Assembly (NCBI GenBank): GCA_020028375.1
Contig: JAHZNX010000187.1
Span: 1 to 9,792 of the forward strand
DNA: 9,792 bases
Direction: 5' to 3'
Source of the DNA: Betaproteobacteria bacterium
GTDB taxonomy: Bacteria > Pseudomonadota > Gammaproteobacteria > Burkholderiales > SG8-41
Part shown: piece by piece, positions 1 to 6,301 of the stretch
Position numbering within the stretch: position 1 is the stretch's first letter
How the letters are laid out: every line of letters begins with the position of its first letter
Position numbers and translations under genes: made by a program
The notes under the pieces: generated by a model
What the model was told of the DNA's origin: nothing
Seen by the model: the letters and a program-made list of their open reading frames with translations, nothing else
Database searches by the model: none

Positions 1-18
1 CGTCACTTCGCCACGCAT
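1..18 (-). CDS. Start of a gene cut by the window edge, probably moaE (MPT synthase large subunit)
   Basis: An ATG at 18-16 overlaps the moaD stop codon in a four-base ATGA. The six codons visible read M-R-G-E-V-T before the window ends. Six residues cannot identify a protein. The call rests on context: a start overlapping the moaD stop is the usual position of moaE, whose product pairs with MoaD to form molybdopterin (MPT) synthase. Another moa gene is possible. Confidence 0.4.
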
Positions 19-272
19 CACCCGCCCGTCACCGGCGGAAAGAATGCAATTTCGTCTCCATCTGCGACCGGCGTGTCGCCTGCGGCCACCGCCTGGTTGA
101 CCGCGGCGCGCACCGGGCTGCCCGGTGCAAGCGCCTTATTCCACTCACCGCCCCGCGCAACCAATAACGCCCGTACTCCCTCCACGTCGCGCACGGCGGC
201 AGGCAGCGCGATCCGCTCCGAGCCGGTACCTAGCGCTTCGCGCAGCCGGGCGAAATAAAGCACTGTTATCAC
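18..272 (-). CDS. moaD: MoaD, sulfur-carrier small subunit of molybdopterin synthase
   Basis: MoaD is the ubiquitin-fold protein that carries a C-terminal thiocarboxylate and gives its sulfur to the MoaE subunit, which turns cyclic pyranopterin phosphate into molybdopterin in the cytoplasm. The 84-residue product ends in FFPPVTGG, and the terminal Gly-Gly is the residue pair adenylated by MoeB and then thiolated. The start VITVLYFARLRE aligns with the E. coli MoaD start MIKVLFFAQVRE, so I chose the GTG at 272-270. A GTG at 299 would add nine residues with no family counterpart. No ribosome site of its own is visible before 272. The start overlaps by four bases (GTGA) the stop of a 17-codon frame that does have one, so translation is probably coupled. 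The stop overlaps the next gene's ATG. Identity is secure; the start is likely. Confidence 0.93.
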   Translation of the reverse strand: MITVLYFARLREALGTGSERIALPAAVRDVEGVRALLVARGGEWNKALAPGSPVRAAVNQAVAAGDTPVADGDEIAFFPPVTGG

Positions 273-322
273 ACGGGTATTATCGCTCGTCGCCGCCACA
301 ATACCAAGCCTGGAACCGTCAT
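269..322 (-). CDS. Possible 17-residue leader peptide translated ahead of moaD
   Basis: A short frame, MTVPGLVLWRRRAIIPV, starts at ATG 322-320. An AGGAG ribosome site at 332-328, overlapping the mobB TAA stop, lies five bases upstream. Its TGA stop at 271-269 overlaps the preferred moaD GTG start (272-270) as GTGA. The peptide resembles nothing I know. What is visible is the good ribosome site, the exact overlap, and the lack of a ribosome site directly before moaD. The inference is a translated leader that brings ribosomes to moaD. It could also be chance, with moaD starting at the GTG at 299, or the remains of an indel in the moaD 5' end. Confidence 0.35.
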   Translation of the reverse strand: MTVPGLVLWRRRAIIPV

Positions 323-331
323 TCCCGCTCC

Positions 332-826
332 TTACCCGATACCGACGTGGCGCACTACGAAATCCGCAATCCCCGGCGCGTCATCAAGATCGAACTGCGG
401 CAGCTTCGTATCCAGCCGCCGGTCGGCTGCGATCGCCACGATGTCGCCATCCTGGGGATGGAGCAGCGGCTCGCCGGTCGCGGCGCGGTAGACCTCCAGC
501 TTGGGCACGCGCTCGCGCTTGAAGCCCTCGATCAGCACGAGGTCGCACGGCGACAAACGCTCGAGCAGTTCCGCAAAGCCCGGCTCCGGCGCACCGCGCA
601 GCTCGTGCACCAGCGCCCAGCGCCGCGAGGAGCTGACCAGCACCTCGCCGCAGCCGGCATGGCGGTGGCGGTACGAGTCCTTGCCCGGCTGGTCCACGTC
701 GAAGGCGTGATGGGCGTGCTTGATGAGCGAGACCTTGAGGCCGCGCGCGACGAAGAGCGGGATCAGCTTCTCGATCAGCGTCGTCTTGCCGCTGCCCGAC
801 CAGCCCGCAAAGCCGAATATCTTCAC
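332..826 (-). CDS. mobB: MobB, GTP-binding adapter for molybdopterin guanine dinucleotide synthesis
   Basis: MobB is a small P-loop GTPase that assists MobA in attaching GMP to molybdopterin to make MGD, the cofactor form used by DMSO-reductase-family enzymes such as formate dehydrogenase. The 164-residue product begins KIFGFAGWSGSGKTTLIEKL, with the Walker A motif GWSGSGKT at residues 8-15. It continues with the family's IKHAHHAFDVDQPGKDS stretch and an LVLIEGFK segment near residue 100. Length is normal for the family. The start is GTG at 826-824, with GGAGGG just upstream. The gene leads the minus-strand group mobB-moaD-(moaE). Upstream lies the divergent promoter region with the ModE-like palindrome (869-894), so molybdate-dependent control is likely. 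mobA is not in the window. Confidence 0.95.
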   Translation of the reverse strand: MKIFGFAGWSGSGKTTLIEKLIPLFVARGLKVSLIKHAHHAFDVDQPGKDSYRHRHAGCGEVLVSSSRRWALVHELRGAPEPGFAELLERLSPCDLVLIEGFKRERVPKLEVYRAATGEPLLHPQDGDIVAIAADRRLDTKLPQFDLDDAPGIADFVVRHVGIG

Positions 827-868
827 TCTCCCTCCGCGCGACCATCAGGGCTTGCGGATCGCGCCGCA

Positions 869-894
869 TCGTTATTCCCAAATAGGAATAACGA
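869..894. promoter_or_regulatory. ModE-type operator palindrome between mobB and the TSUP gene
   Basis: A perfect inverted repeat has ten-base arms TCGTTATTCC (869-878) and GGAATAACGA (885-894) around CAAATA. Known ModE operators, such as the one before E. coli modA, have CGTTAT and ATAACG half-site ends within a 24-bp span, 9+6+9. Here CGTTAT and ATAACG sit at exactly that distance. The inner bases differ from the usual TATATA, but symmetry is kept. The site lies 43 bp upstream of the mobB start and 25 bp upstream of the TSUP start, so one dimer could control both directions. A ModE-family protein is encoded in this window. The symmetry is seen directly; binding is inferred. Confidence 0.72.
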
Positions 895-907
895 CGACGG
901 GCATGCT

Positions 908-913
908 ATTGTA
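908..913 (-). promoter_or_regulatory. Possible -10 box (TACAAT) of the mobB promoter
   Basis: On the minus strand the bases TACAAT (913-908) match a sigma-70 -10 element. The 17-bp-spaced position upstream (936-931, GTCTCG) is a poor -35. If real, transcription would begin near 900 and run straight into the palindrome at 894-869, which would suit repression by a bound regulator. The same bases lie just before the TSUP start on the other strand. Weak evidence. Confidence 0.25.
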
Positions 914-919
914 GCCGAC

Positions 920-1672
920 GTGGAGCCCCTCGAGACCGCGATCCTGTGCGCGGCGTTTTTCGTCGTGGCGACGCTTTATACGACCGTCGGTCATGCCGGC
1001 GCGTCCGGCTATCTCGCCATGATGGCGCTGATCGGGCTCGCTCCGGAAATCATGCGTCCGACGGCGCTAACACTCAATATCCTCGTGGCCGGCTTGACGG
1101 TGTACCGGTTCCGCCGGGCGCGCTTCTTCAGCTGGTCCGGCCTGTGGCCCTTTCTCATCGGGTCGGTGCCCTTCGCCGCGGCGGGCGGCATCCAGAGCTT
1201 GTCGCGCGGCGCGTATTACTCCGCGATGGGCGTCGTGCTGCTGCTTGCGGCGCTCTACCTCGTGTGGCGGGCGTTCGGCCTGCGCGTCGCCCTGCAGGAG
1301 GGCGTGGTGCGGGTGAGGAAGTTGCCGGCGGTTTTCATTGGGTGCGTGATCGGCTTCATATCCGGTTTGATCGGGGTGGGCGGCGGCATATTCCTCAGCC
1401 CCCTCCTGCTCGCGCTCAACTGGGCCGGCCCGAAGACGACTGCCGGCATTTCCGCGCCGTTCATTCTCGTCAACTCCGCCGTGGCGCTCGCCGCGGGTTC
1501 GCTCACCGTGCAGACGCTGCCGCAAGAGTTGCCGCTGCTTGCCGCCGGCGCCCTTGCCGGCGCCTTCCTCGGCACCTGGCTCGGGCTCGCGCGGCTGAAT
1601 CAGAAAGGCCTGCTCATGACACTCGCATTCGTCATGTCGCTCGCTGGCCTGAAGCTGGTCCTGACGGCCTGA
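920..1672 (+). CDS. TSUP (TauE/SafE) family membrane transporter
   Basis: The 250-residue product is almost entirely hydrophobic with about seven to eight membrane segments. The family's two-half pattern shows in the early YTTVGHAGASGYLAMMAL stretch and in the later GFISGLIGVGGGIFLSP motif near residue 155. TSUP proteins move sulfite, sulfate, sulfoacetate or related anions across the inner membrane. The start is GTG at 920-922, because no in-frame ATG gives a complete first helix. Sequence further upstream in this frame is only the complement of mobB and the promoter region. No strong ribosome site is visible. It is the only gene transcribed away from mobB across the ModE-like palindrome, so it may handle molybdate, or sulfite/sulfate linked to cofactor sulfur. 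Its 3' end overlaps the convergent regulator gene by 41 bp. Family certain; substrate unknown. Confidence 0.88.
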   Translation: MEPLETAILCAAFFVVATLYTTVGHAGASGYLAMMALIGLAPEIMRPTALTLNILVAGLTVYRFRRARFFSWSGLWPFLIGSVPFAAAGGIQSLSRGAYYSAMGVVLLLAALYLVWRAFGLRVALQEGVVRVRKLPAVFIGCVIGFISGLIGVGGGIFLSPLLLALNWAGPKTTAGISAPFILVNSAVALAAGSLTVQTLPQELPLLAAGALAGAFLGTWLGLARLNQKGLLMTLAFVMSLAGLKLVLTA

Positions 1673-2054
1673 TCCGGCTGGAGCGGCGGTCCGCGCGCCC
1701 GCCGGAAGTCTTCCGCAGGTGCCTGGAGAAGCGCCGCAGGTCGCCGGCGATGGCGGATGACGCCTTGTTCTCCATCGCTCGATAAAGCTTGACTAGGCGC
1801 TTGCCCAATGCGGTCACGACCGCCCCGCCCCCGCGCCTGCCGCCGGTGGCCGTCAGCACGACCGGCTGGCTGAAGCTTTCGTTGAGGGCCTCGACGAGCT
1901 GCCAGGCGCGCCGGTACGACATGCCCATCGACCGGGCGGCCGCCGAAATCGAGCCGGCGGCGTCGATCGCGGCGACGAGCCGGGCCTTGCCCGGCCCCAT
2001 CGCGGGATGCTGGTCGGCCAAAATACGAAGCGTCAGGCCCGGGTAGCGCGCCAT
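1632..2054 (-). CDS. Single-domain ModE-type molybdenum-responsive regulator (DNA-binding domain only)
   Basis: The 140-residue protein matches the N-terminal winged helix-turn-helix of ModE: LVAAIDAAGSISAAARSMG followed by MSYRRAWQLVEALN (residues 27-58) forms the helix-turn-helix. ATGGRRGGGAVVTALGKRL (about 69-87) is the wing characteristic of the family. Full ModE is about 260 residues with two molybdate-binding TOBE (Mop) domains. None follows here, so metal sensing must be indirect or by another protein. Residues after about 115 are Arg/Ser-rich and coincide with the end of the TSUP gene on the other strand, so they look like unconstrained read-through. The start is ATG at 2054-2052, 20 bp after the importer ATPase stop, making it the last gene of the long minus-strand run. 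The probable target is the palindrome at 869-894. Such stand-alone ModE domains are common in proteobacteria. Confidence 0.88.
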   Translation of the reverse strand: MARYPGLTLRILADQHPAMGPGKARLVAAIDAAGSISAAARSMGMSYRRAWQLVEALNESFSQPVVLTATGGRRGGGAVVTALGKRLVKLYRAMENKASSAIAGDLRRFSRHLRKTSGGRADRRSSRIRPSGPASGQRAT

Positions 2055-2074
2055 GTGCGCATTCTAACCACGCT

Positions 2075-2875
2075 TCAGCGCCCGCCCCTGGAAAGCGCGC
2101 CGCCTGGAATGCAGACCCGCCTCTCGACACCCTCTCCGACGGGCACACGCACGACCGTCACCTCCACGCCGTAGATTTCCCTGAGGCTGTCCGCAGTGAC
2201 GGTTGCCGCGGGATCGCCCAGCCGCACGAGACGCCCGTCGTGCAGCATCGCGACCCGGTCCGCGCAGATGAACGCGTGGTCGGGATCGTGGGTCGAGAGC
2301 AGCACGCCGATGCCCGACCGAGCCAGCGCCTGGATGTGCTGCAGCACGCGCACCTGGTTCCCGAAATCGAGGTTCGCGGTGGGCTCATCCATGACCGCGA
2401 CCCGCGCCTCCTGCGCGAGCGCGCGCGCGATCAGCGTGAGCTGGCGCTCTCCGCCCGAGATGCGCGTGTAGACGGATTCGGTGAGGTGCTCGATCTGCAT
2501 GCGCGCAATGGCGGCGTGCGCGGCCTCCCGGTCGCGACGCGACGGCGAAGAGAACAACCCGAGATGCGCCGTGCGCCCCATCAGCACGACCTCTTCCACG
2601 GTGAATGGAAAGAACGCGGCATGCGCCTGCGGGACATAGCTGACCAGCCGCGCGACCTCGTCCCGCGCCCGCGCCTTCAGGTCCACTTCGTCGATCCGCA
2701 CCTCGCCGCCTTGCGCCGGCAGCAGTCCCAGCAGCGTCTTGAAGAGCGTCGTCTTGCCGCTGCCGTTGGGGCCGAGCAGGCACAGTACCTCCCCCGCCTT
2801 CACGGACAGGGAGACGTCATGGCCCACACGCCGCGCGCCGTAGCCGAAATCCAGCTGCCTCGCTTCCAGCTTCAC
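2075..2875 (-). CDS. ATPase of a FecCD/BtuCD-type ABC importer, probably molybdate/tungstate (MolC-like)
   Basis: This 266-residue ATPase drives the type II importer encoded with it. Visible motifs are Walker A GPNGSGKT (35-42), the Q-loop glutamine in YVPQAH (83), signature ISGGERQ (139-145), Walker B VAVMDEP (159-165), NLD D-loop, and the switch histidine in STHDP (196). The closest types are FecE, BtuD and Haemophilus MolC. I chose GTG at 2875-2873, which overlaps the permease stop as GTGA and has GGAGGAGC just upstream. The same frame stays open further upstream but only as the complement of the permease. About 25 residues at the C-terminus extend past the usual end, ending in SRGGR. The cofactor-gene surroundings point to molybdate or tungstate rather than iron or cobalamin. 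Function certain, substrate inferred. Confidence 0.9.
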   Translation of the reverse strand: MKLEARQLDFGYGARRVGHDVSLSVKAGEVLCLLGPNGSGKTTLFKTLLGLLPAQGGEVRIDEVDLKARARDEVARLVSYVPQAHAAFFPFTVEEVVLMGRTAHLGLFSSPSRRDREAAHAAIARMQIEHLTESVYTRISGGERQLTLIARALAQEARVAVMDEPTANLDFGNQVRVLQHIQALARSGIGVLLSTHDPDHAFICADRVAMLHDGRLVRLGDPAATVTADSLREIYGVEVTVVRVPVGEGVERRVCIPGGALSRGGR

Positions 2876-3888
2876 TGCCAGCTCCTCCGGGCGGTTGCGA
2901 GCTGCCACAGGAAGAGCGGCGTGCCCACGAACGCCGTGAGAACCCCCAGCGGGATCTCGATCCGTGCGACCGTCCGCGCAAGCGTGTCCACGCCGAGCAG
3001 GAACCCGGCGCCCAGTAGGATCGACGTCGGCAGCAGGCGTGCGAAATCCGGACCGACCAGCAAGCGCGCGAAATGCGGAATGACGAGCCCGATCCAGCCG
3101 ATCACGCCGGAGATCGCGACCGATGCCGAGGTCATGAGCGTCGCGGCGGCGATCACGGCCAAGCGGATGCGGCCCGTTTCCACGCCGAGCGCCCGCGCCT
3201 CTTCGTCGTCGAGCGCGAGCAGGTTGATGCGCCAGCGCAGGAGCCACATGGGCACCAGTCCGAGCAGCATCAGGGGCAGCGTCGACCACACGTCCTCGGG
3301 GCTGGCGGAGGCGAGGCTGCCGAGCAGCCAGAACGTGATGGCCGGCAGCTGGTTGTAGGGGTCGGCGAGATATTTCATCAGCGCGACGCACGCGCCCAGC
3401 AGCGAGCCCACGACGACGCCCGCGAGCACAAGCACCAGCAGCGGATCGTGGCCGCGCACCGCGTTGGCCGTGACGTAGACCAGCCCGACCGCACCCAGGC
3501 CAAACGCGAAGGCCAGGCTCTGGATCATGATCACGTTGAGCGACAGGAATATGCCGAGCACGGCGCCCACCGCCGCGCCCGCGGACACGCCCAGGATGTC
3601 CGGAGACACCAGCGGATTGCGGAACATGTTCTGGTAGGCGGCGCCCGCCGCCGCCAGCGCCGCACCGATCAGGAGCGCTGCGGCGACCCGCGGCCCGCGG
3701 ATCTGCACGACCACGGTCTCGATGGTCGGATCGAGGCCATGCTCGCCGCCCGTCAATCGGGCCCACAGGATGCTCGCCAGGTCACCAGCGGAAACCGGGA
3801 AGCGGCCGACCGCGAAGGCGACGACGATGAGCGCGGCAAGCACGGCGCACGCGCCCAGCACCGCCGCCGGAACGCGCGCGGAAGTCAT
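2872..3888 (-). CDS. FecCD-family permease of a type II ABC importer, probably molybdate/tungstate (MolB-like)
   Basis: The 338-residue inner-membrane protein has about ten hydrophobic segments, as expected for a FecCD/BtuC homodimer subunit. Recognisable family stretches are RGPRVAAALLIGAALAAAGAAYQ (about 63-85), NPLVSPDILGVSAGAAVGA, the cytoplasmic coupling region DDEEARALGVETGR, and GVIGWIGLVIPHFAR near 265. Its ATG overlaps the binding-protein stop as ATGA, and its stop overlaps the ATPase start as GTGA, so the three proteins are translated as a unit. Haemophilus influenzae MolB belongs to the same family and transports molybdate and tungstate. This, with neighbouring tup, moe and mob genes and a ModE protein, suggests the same cargo. 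Siderophore or cobalamin transport cannot be excluded from sequence alone. Confidence 0.92.
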   Translation of the reverse strand: MTSARVPAAVLGACAVLAALIVVAFAVGRFPVSAGDLASILWARLTGGEHGLDPTIETVVVQIRGPRVAAALLIGAALAAAGAAYQNMFRNPLVSPDILGVSAGAAVGAVLGIFLSLNVIMIQSLAFAFGLGAVGLVYVTANAVRGHDPLLVLVLAGVVVGSLLGACVALMKYLADPYNQLPAITFWLLGSLASASPEDVWSTLPLMLLGLVPMWLLRWRINLLALDDEEARALGVETGRIRLAVIAAATLMTSASVAISGVIGWIGLVIPHFARLLVGPDFARLLPTSILLGAGFLLGVDTLARTVARIEIPLGVLTAFVGTPLFLWQLATARRSWQ

Positions 3889-4940
3889 GCCGGCGGCGTG
3901 GACGGACGCAGCAGCTGATCGAGTTGCGCCTCGCTCGGCGTCTGGTGGTAGCAGCGGGCGTAGAAGTCGCGCACGATCGGCCGCAGGTCTTCCGGGAAAA
4001 CATCAGGATACAGGATGCGCGCGAGCCAGCGCAGGCCGATCAGGCGGTTAATGGACGGCGGAAAGTCGATCCAGCCGAACGGCACGTTGGGTGCGAGATG
4101 GAAACGCCCCGCCTTGATCGCGGGCAGCTCTCGCCACGTGGGGTGGACGCGCGCGATTGCGTGGAAGTTAGGGTCGATGGTAACGACGATATCGGGGTTC
4201 CAGCGCAGCACCTGCTCGACCGAAACCTGAACCAGCTCTCCACGCCCCAGCCCGGCTGCCACGTTGACCGCACCCAGTTGCTCGATGCTTTCAGTGTTGA
4301 TCGAGCCCGCGAGCCCGGTCACCAGGCCCTGGGGGCCACGCCCGTAATAGACGCGCGGCCGCTTGTCCCCGGGAATGGGCGCCACCCTGCGGCTGATCTC
4401 GGAGACCGTCTCCTCCGCGTAGCGTGCCAGCGCTCCCGCCCGCGCGTCCTCGTCGGCGAGCCTGCCGATCTGCCGGATCGCTTCGGGCATGCGGTCGAAG
4501 TCGCCGTCGAGCAGCAGATACGGGATGCCGCTCTGCTCCTGCACCCTGTCGGCGAGAGAGGCATGCGTCCGGCTCACCGTGCCGTAGTCGATGATGAGAT
4601 CCGGTTTCGCCTGGATGACGACCTCGACGTTGGCGGTGTTACCCCGTCCGGTGAGCCGCCCGAGCGTGGGCAGGTCGGCATAGCGCCGCGCGATGAACGG
4701 CCGCTCCGCCTCGCGCCACGCCGATGTCCATCCGATCAGCTTGTCCGGGGCAACGGCGAATACCAGGATGGAAGCCGGCGGCCCCGCCGCGTAGACCCGT
4801 TCCACGCGCGCCGGGACGGCGACCTTGCGCCCTGCGGAGTCCTCGAAGACCCTCGGCGGCTGAGCACGGAGCGGCAGGCATGCCACCGCTGCCGACAGCA
4901 CGGCCGCATTCCGAATAAAGCCCCTGCGACCCGAGCGCAT
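3885..4940 (-). CDS. Periplasmic binding protein of the FecCD-type importer (MolA-like)
   Basis: This 351-residue protein is a class III (BtuF/FhuD/MolA) substrate-binding protein. The N-terminus MRSGRRGFIRNAAVLSAAVA has twin arginines (5-6) followed by a hydrophobic run and LRAQ near 26, so Tat export is likely. The mature part starts FEDSAGRKVAVPARVERVYAAGPPA, the typical first strand of the family. It has the domain-linking long-helix region around 125-180 and ends with the DVFPEDLRPIVRDFYARCY type of C-terminal helix. The start is ATG at 4940-4938. Only about 15 bp separate it from the point where tupA sequence stops, and no good ribosome site is seen, so it may depend on ribosomes arriving from tupA. 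The bound substrate is inferred as molybdate/tungstate from the neighbours. Confidence 0.88.
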   Translation of the reverse strand: MRSGRRGFIRNAAVLSAAVACLPLRAQPPRVFEDSAGRKVAVPARVERVYAAGPPASILVFAVAPDKLIGWTSAWREAERPFIARRYADLPTLGRLTGRGNTANVEVVIQAKPDLIIDYGTVSRTHASLADRVQEQSGIPYLLLDGDFDRMPEAIRQIGRLADEDARAGALARYAEETVSEISRRVAPIPGDKRPRVYYGRGPQGLVTGLAGSINTESIEQLGAVNVAAGLGRGELVQVSVEQVLRWNPDIVVTIDPNFHAIARVHPTWRELPAIKAGRFHLAPNVPFGWIDFPPSINRLIGLRWLARILYPDVFPEDLRPIVRDFYARCYHQTPSEAQLDQLLRPSTPPA

Positions 4941-5599
4941 GGCGGGCTATGCGCCTCGCCTTCCACGAGGATCGCGAGATCGCCCCGGTTCTTGAACGAG
5001 ATCCACGTGCCGCGGTCCGCCAGAATGTAGCCGTTCATCGATGACGCGGCGTTGAGAGCGGGGCCCATCCCTTGCCCCGTGTCGCGGTACCAAGGGCCCT
5101 TGTCCGCCGCGATGTCGATTCCGGATTGCTTCCAGAGGGCGAGCTCGGCCATGTGCGTGCCGCTGCGATCGCCGCGTGACACGAACGGAGCCGCAACCGC
5201 CTTAATCTTTCGCAGCGCCTCCAGGATGTCCTTGCCGCCGGCAATCTTCGCGGGATCGGACTTCGGCCCGATCAGCAGGAAATCGTTGTACATCACGGGC
5301 ACGCGCCTCACGCCGTAGCCCTCGGCCACGAATCTCTCCTCCGCAGAGCGGGCGTGAACGAACACGACGTCGGCATCGCCCCGGCGCGCGACGTCGAGCG
5401 CCTGCCCCGTGCCGAGCGCTATTACCCGCACCTGAATGCCGGTCTTCCGCTCGAAAACCGGCAGGAGGTGCCGGAACAGCCCGGATTGCTCGGTCGAAGT
5501 CGTGGACGCCACCGTGATGAAGCGGGTCTGGGCCGCGGCGCCGGACGCCATCGCGACCGACGCCAGCAGCAATGCGCATACCAACAGCTTTCTGCTCAT
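4736..5599 (-). pseudogene. tupA: TupA, tungstate/molybdate-binding protein, 3' end deleted and replaced by out-of-frame molA-like sequence
   Basis: TupA is the periplasmic tungstate-binding protein of the TupABC importer. The first 24 residues (KLLVCALLLASVAMASGAAAQ) are a Sec signal peptide. The mature start has the family's oxyanion-binding TTS motif in VASTTSTEQSGLF (30-42). SRGDRSGTH (141-149) and NGYILADRGTWISFKNRG (189-206) are also typical. After LVEGE (residue 215, codon at 4957-4955) the family likeness stops. Full-length TupA goes on for about 55-60 residues beginning like DPALFNQY, and these are absent in every frame. The open frame instead runs on to 4736 through the 5' part of the next gene, adding about 72 unrelated residues. 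The start is ATG at 5599 with GGAGG seven to eight bases upstream, overlapping the tupC stop as ATGA. The protein is probably inactive. Confidence 0.85.
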
Positions 5600-6294
5600 G
5601 GCATTTCCTCCCGGAGGAACGACGCCGCTTCGGGCGATGCGGGCTGCCGGAAAAAGCGCTCCACCGCCGCGCGCTCGGCAAGCCGGCCCTGGTACAGGAA
5701 CAGGATCTCATCGGCGAGCCGCCGCGCCTGACCCAGGTTGTGGGTCGTCATGATGATCTTGGTGCCGCTCGCGTGGATCTGGGCGATGATGCTCTCGATA
5801 TCGCGCACCGCGCCCGGATCGAGGTTGGCGGTCGGCTCGTCGAGAAACAATACCTCCGGGTTGAGCGCCCAGGCGCGCGCCAGCGCCACCCGCTGCTGCT
5901 CCCCGCCCGAAAGCATCCGTGCCGGCCGCTCCGCCAGATGCGAAAGGCCGACCGCCTCGAGCACGTCCTGCGCGCGCAGCTCACGCTCGCGCGGCGCGAT
6001 GGCGGCGAGCTTCAGGGCGTAGGTCACGTTCGCCAGCGCCGAGCGCCGCAGCATCACCGGCCGCTGAAACACCATCGCCTGCCGCTGCCGCCCGGTGTTC
6101 GTCCCGCGCCAGAGGATGCTGCCCGACGTCGGGCTGAGCAGGCCGTGGCAGAGCCGCATCAGCACGCTTTTCCCCGCCCCGTTCGGCCCGAGGATGATGG
6201 TCCGCGGACCGGCGCCGACCTCCACGGATACGCGCTCGATCAGCGTCCTGCCGTTGACCGCAAACGAGACCTGGTCGAGCGTGAGCGGCAGCAT
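5596..6294 (-). CDS. tupC: TupC, ATPase of the tungstate/molybdate ABC importer
   Basis: This 232-residue ATPase of the oxyanion-importer type is complete. Walker A is GPNGAGKS (36-43), the Q-loop is at FQRPV (Q77), the signature is LSGGEQQR (128-135), Walker B is VLFLDEP (148-154), then NLDP and the switch histidine in MTTHN (H185). The length is that of TupC, and there is no C-terminal TOBE domain of the sort ModC carries. It starts at ATG 6294, seven bases after the tupB stop, and its stop overlaps the tupA start. The first residues, MLPLTLDQVSFAVNGRTL, fit the family. It should energise TupB; with TupA truncated, the pair may lack a partner binding protein. Confidence 0.9.
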   Translation of the reverse strand: MLPLTLDQVSFAVNGRTLIERVSVEVGAGPRTIILGPNGAGKSVLMRLCHGLLSPTSGSILWRGTNTGRQRQAMVFQRPVMLRRSALANVTYALKLAAIAPRERELRAQDVLEAVGLSHLAERPARMLSGGEQQRVALARAWALNPEVLFLDEPTANLDPGAVRDIESIIAQIHASGTKIIMTTHNLGQARRLADEILFLYQGRLAERAAVERFFRQPASPEAASFLREEMP

Positions 6295-6301
6295 CGCGAA
6301 C

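Noticed and set aside
263..286. Second possible ModE-like site (CGATAA ... ATAACA on the minus strand) at the moaD start
   Set aside because: The half-sites are imperfect, the spacing is two bases short of the ModE span, and the site lies inside the operon at the start codon.
125..919. Long upstream extension of the TSUP reading frame (about 265 extra codons)
   Set aside because: It is the complement of mobB and the promoter region, has Arg/Ala/His-rich composition with no family likeness, and TSUP proteins begin at the first membrane helix.
2240..3358. 372-codon plus-strand frame opposite the importer ATPase and permease
   Set aside because: The opposite strand carries unmistakable ABC ATPase and FecCD sequence; the frame is Arg/His/Gln-rich and typical of antisense frames in GC-rich DNA.
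2876..3766. N-terminal extension of the importer ATPase frame
   Set aside because: It lies within the permease gene in another frame; the ATPase family start fits the GTG at 2875 with a good ribosome site.
3073..5030. Plus-strand frames of 281 and 368 codons opposite the permease and binding protein
   Set aside because: These are shadow frames with no recognisable domain, opposite well-supported minus-strand genes.
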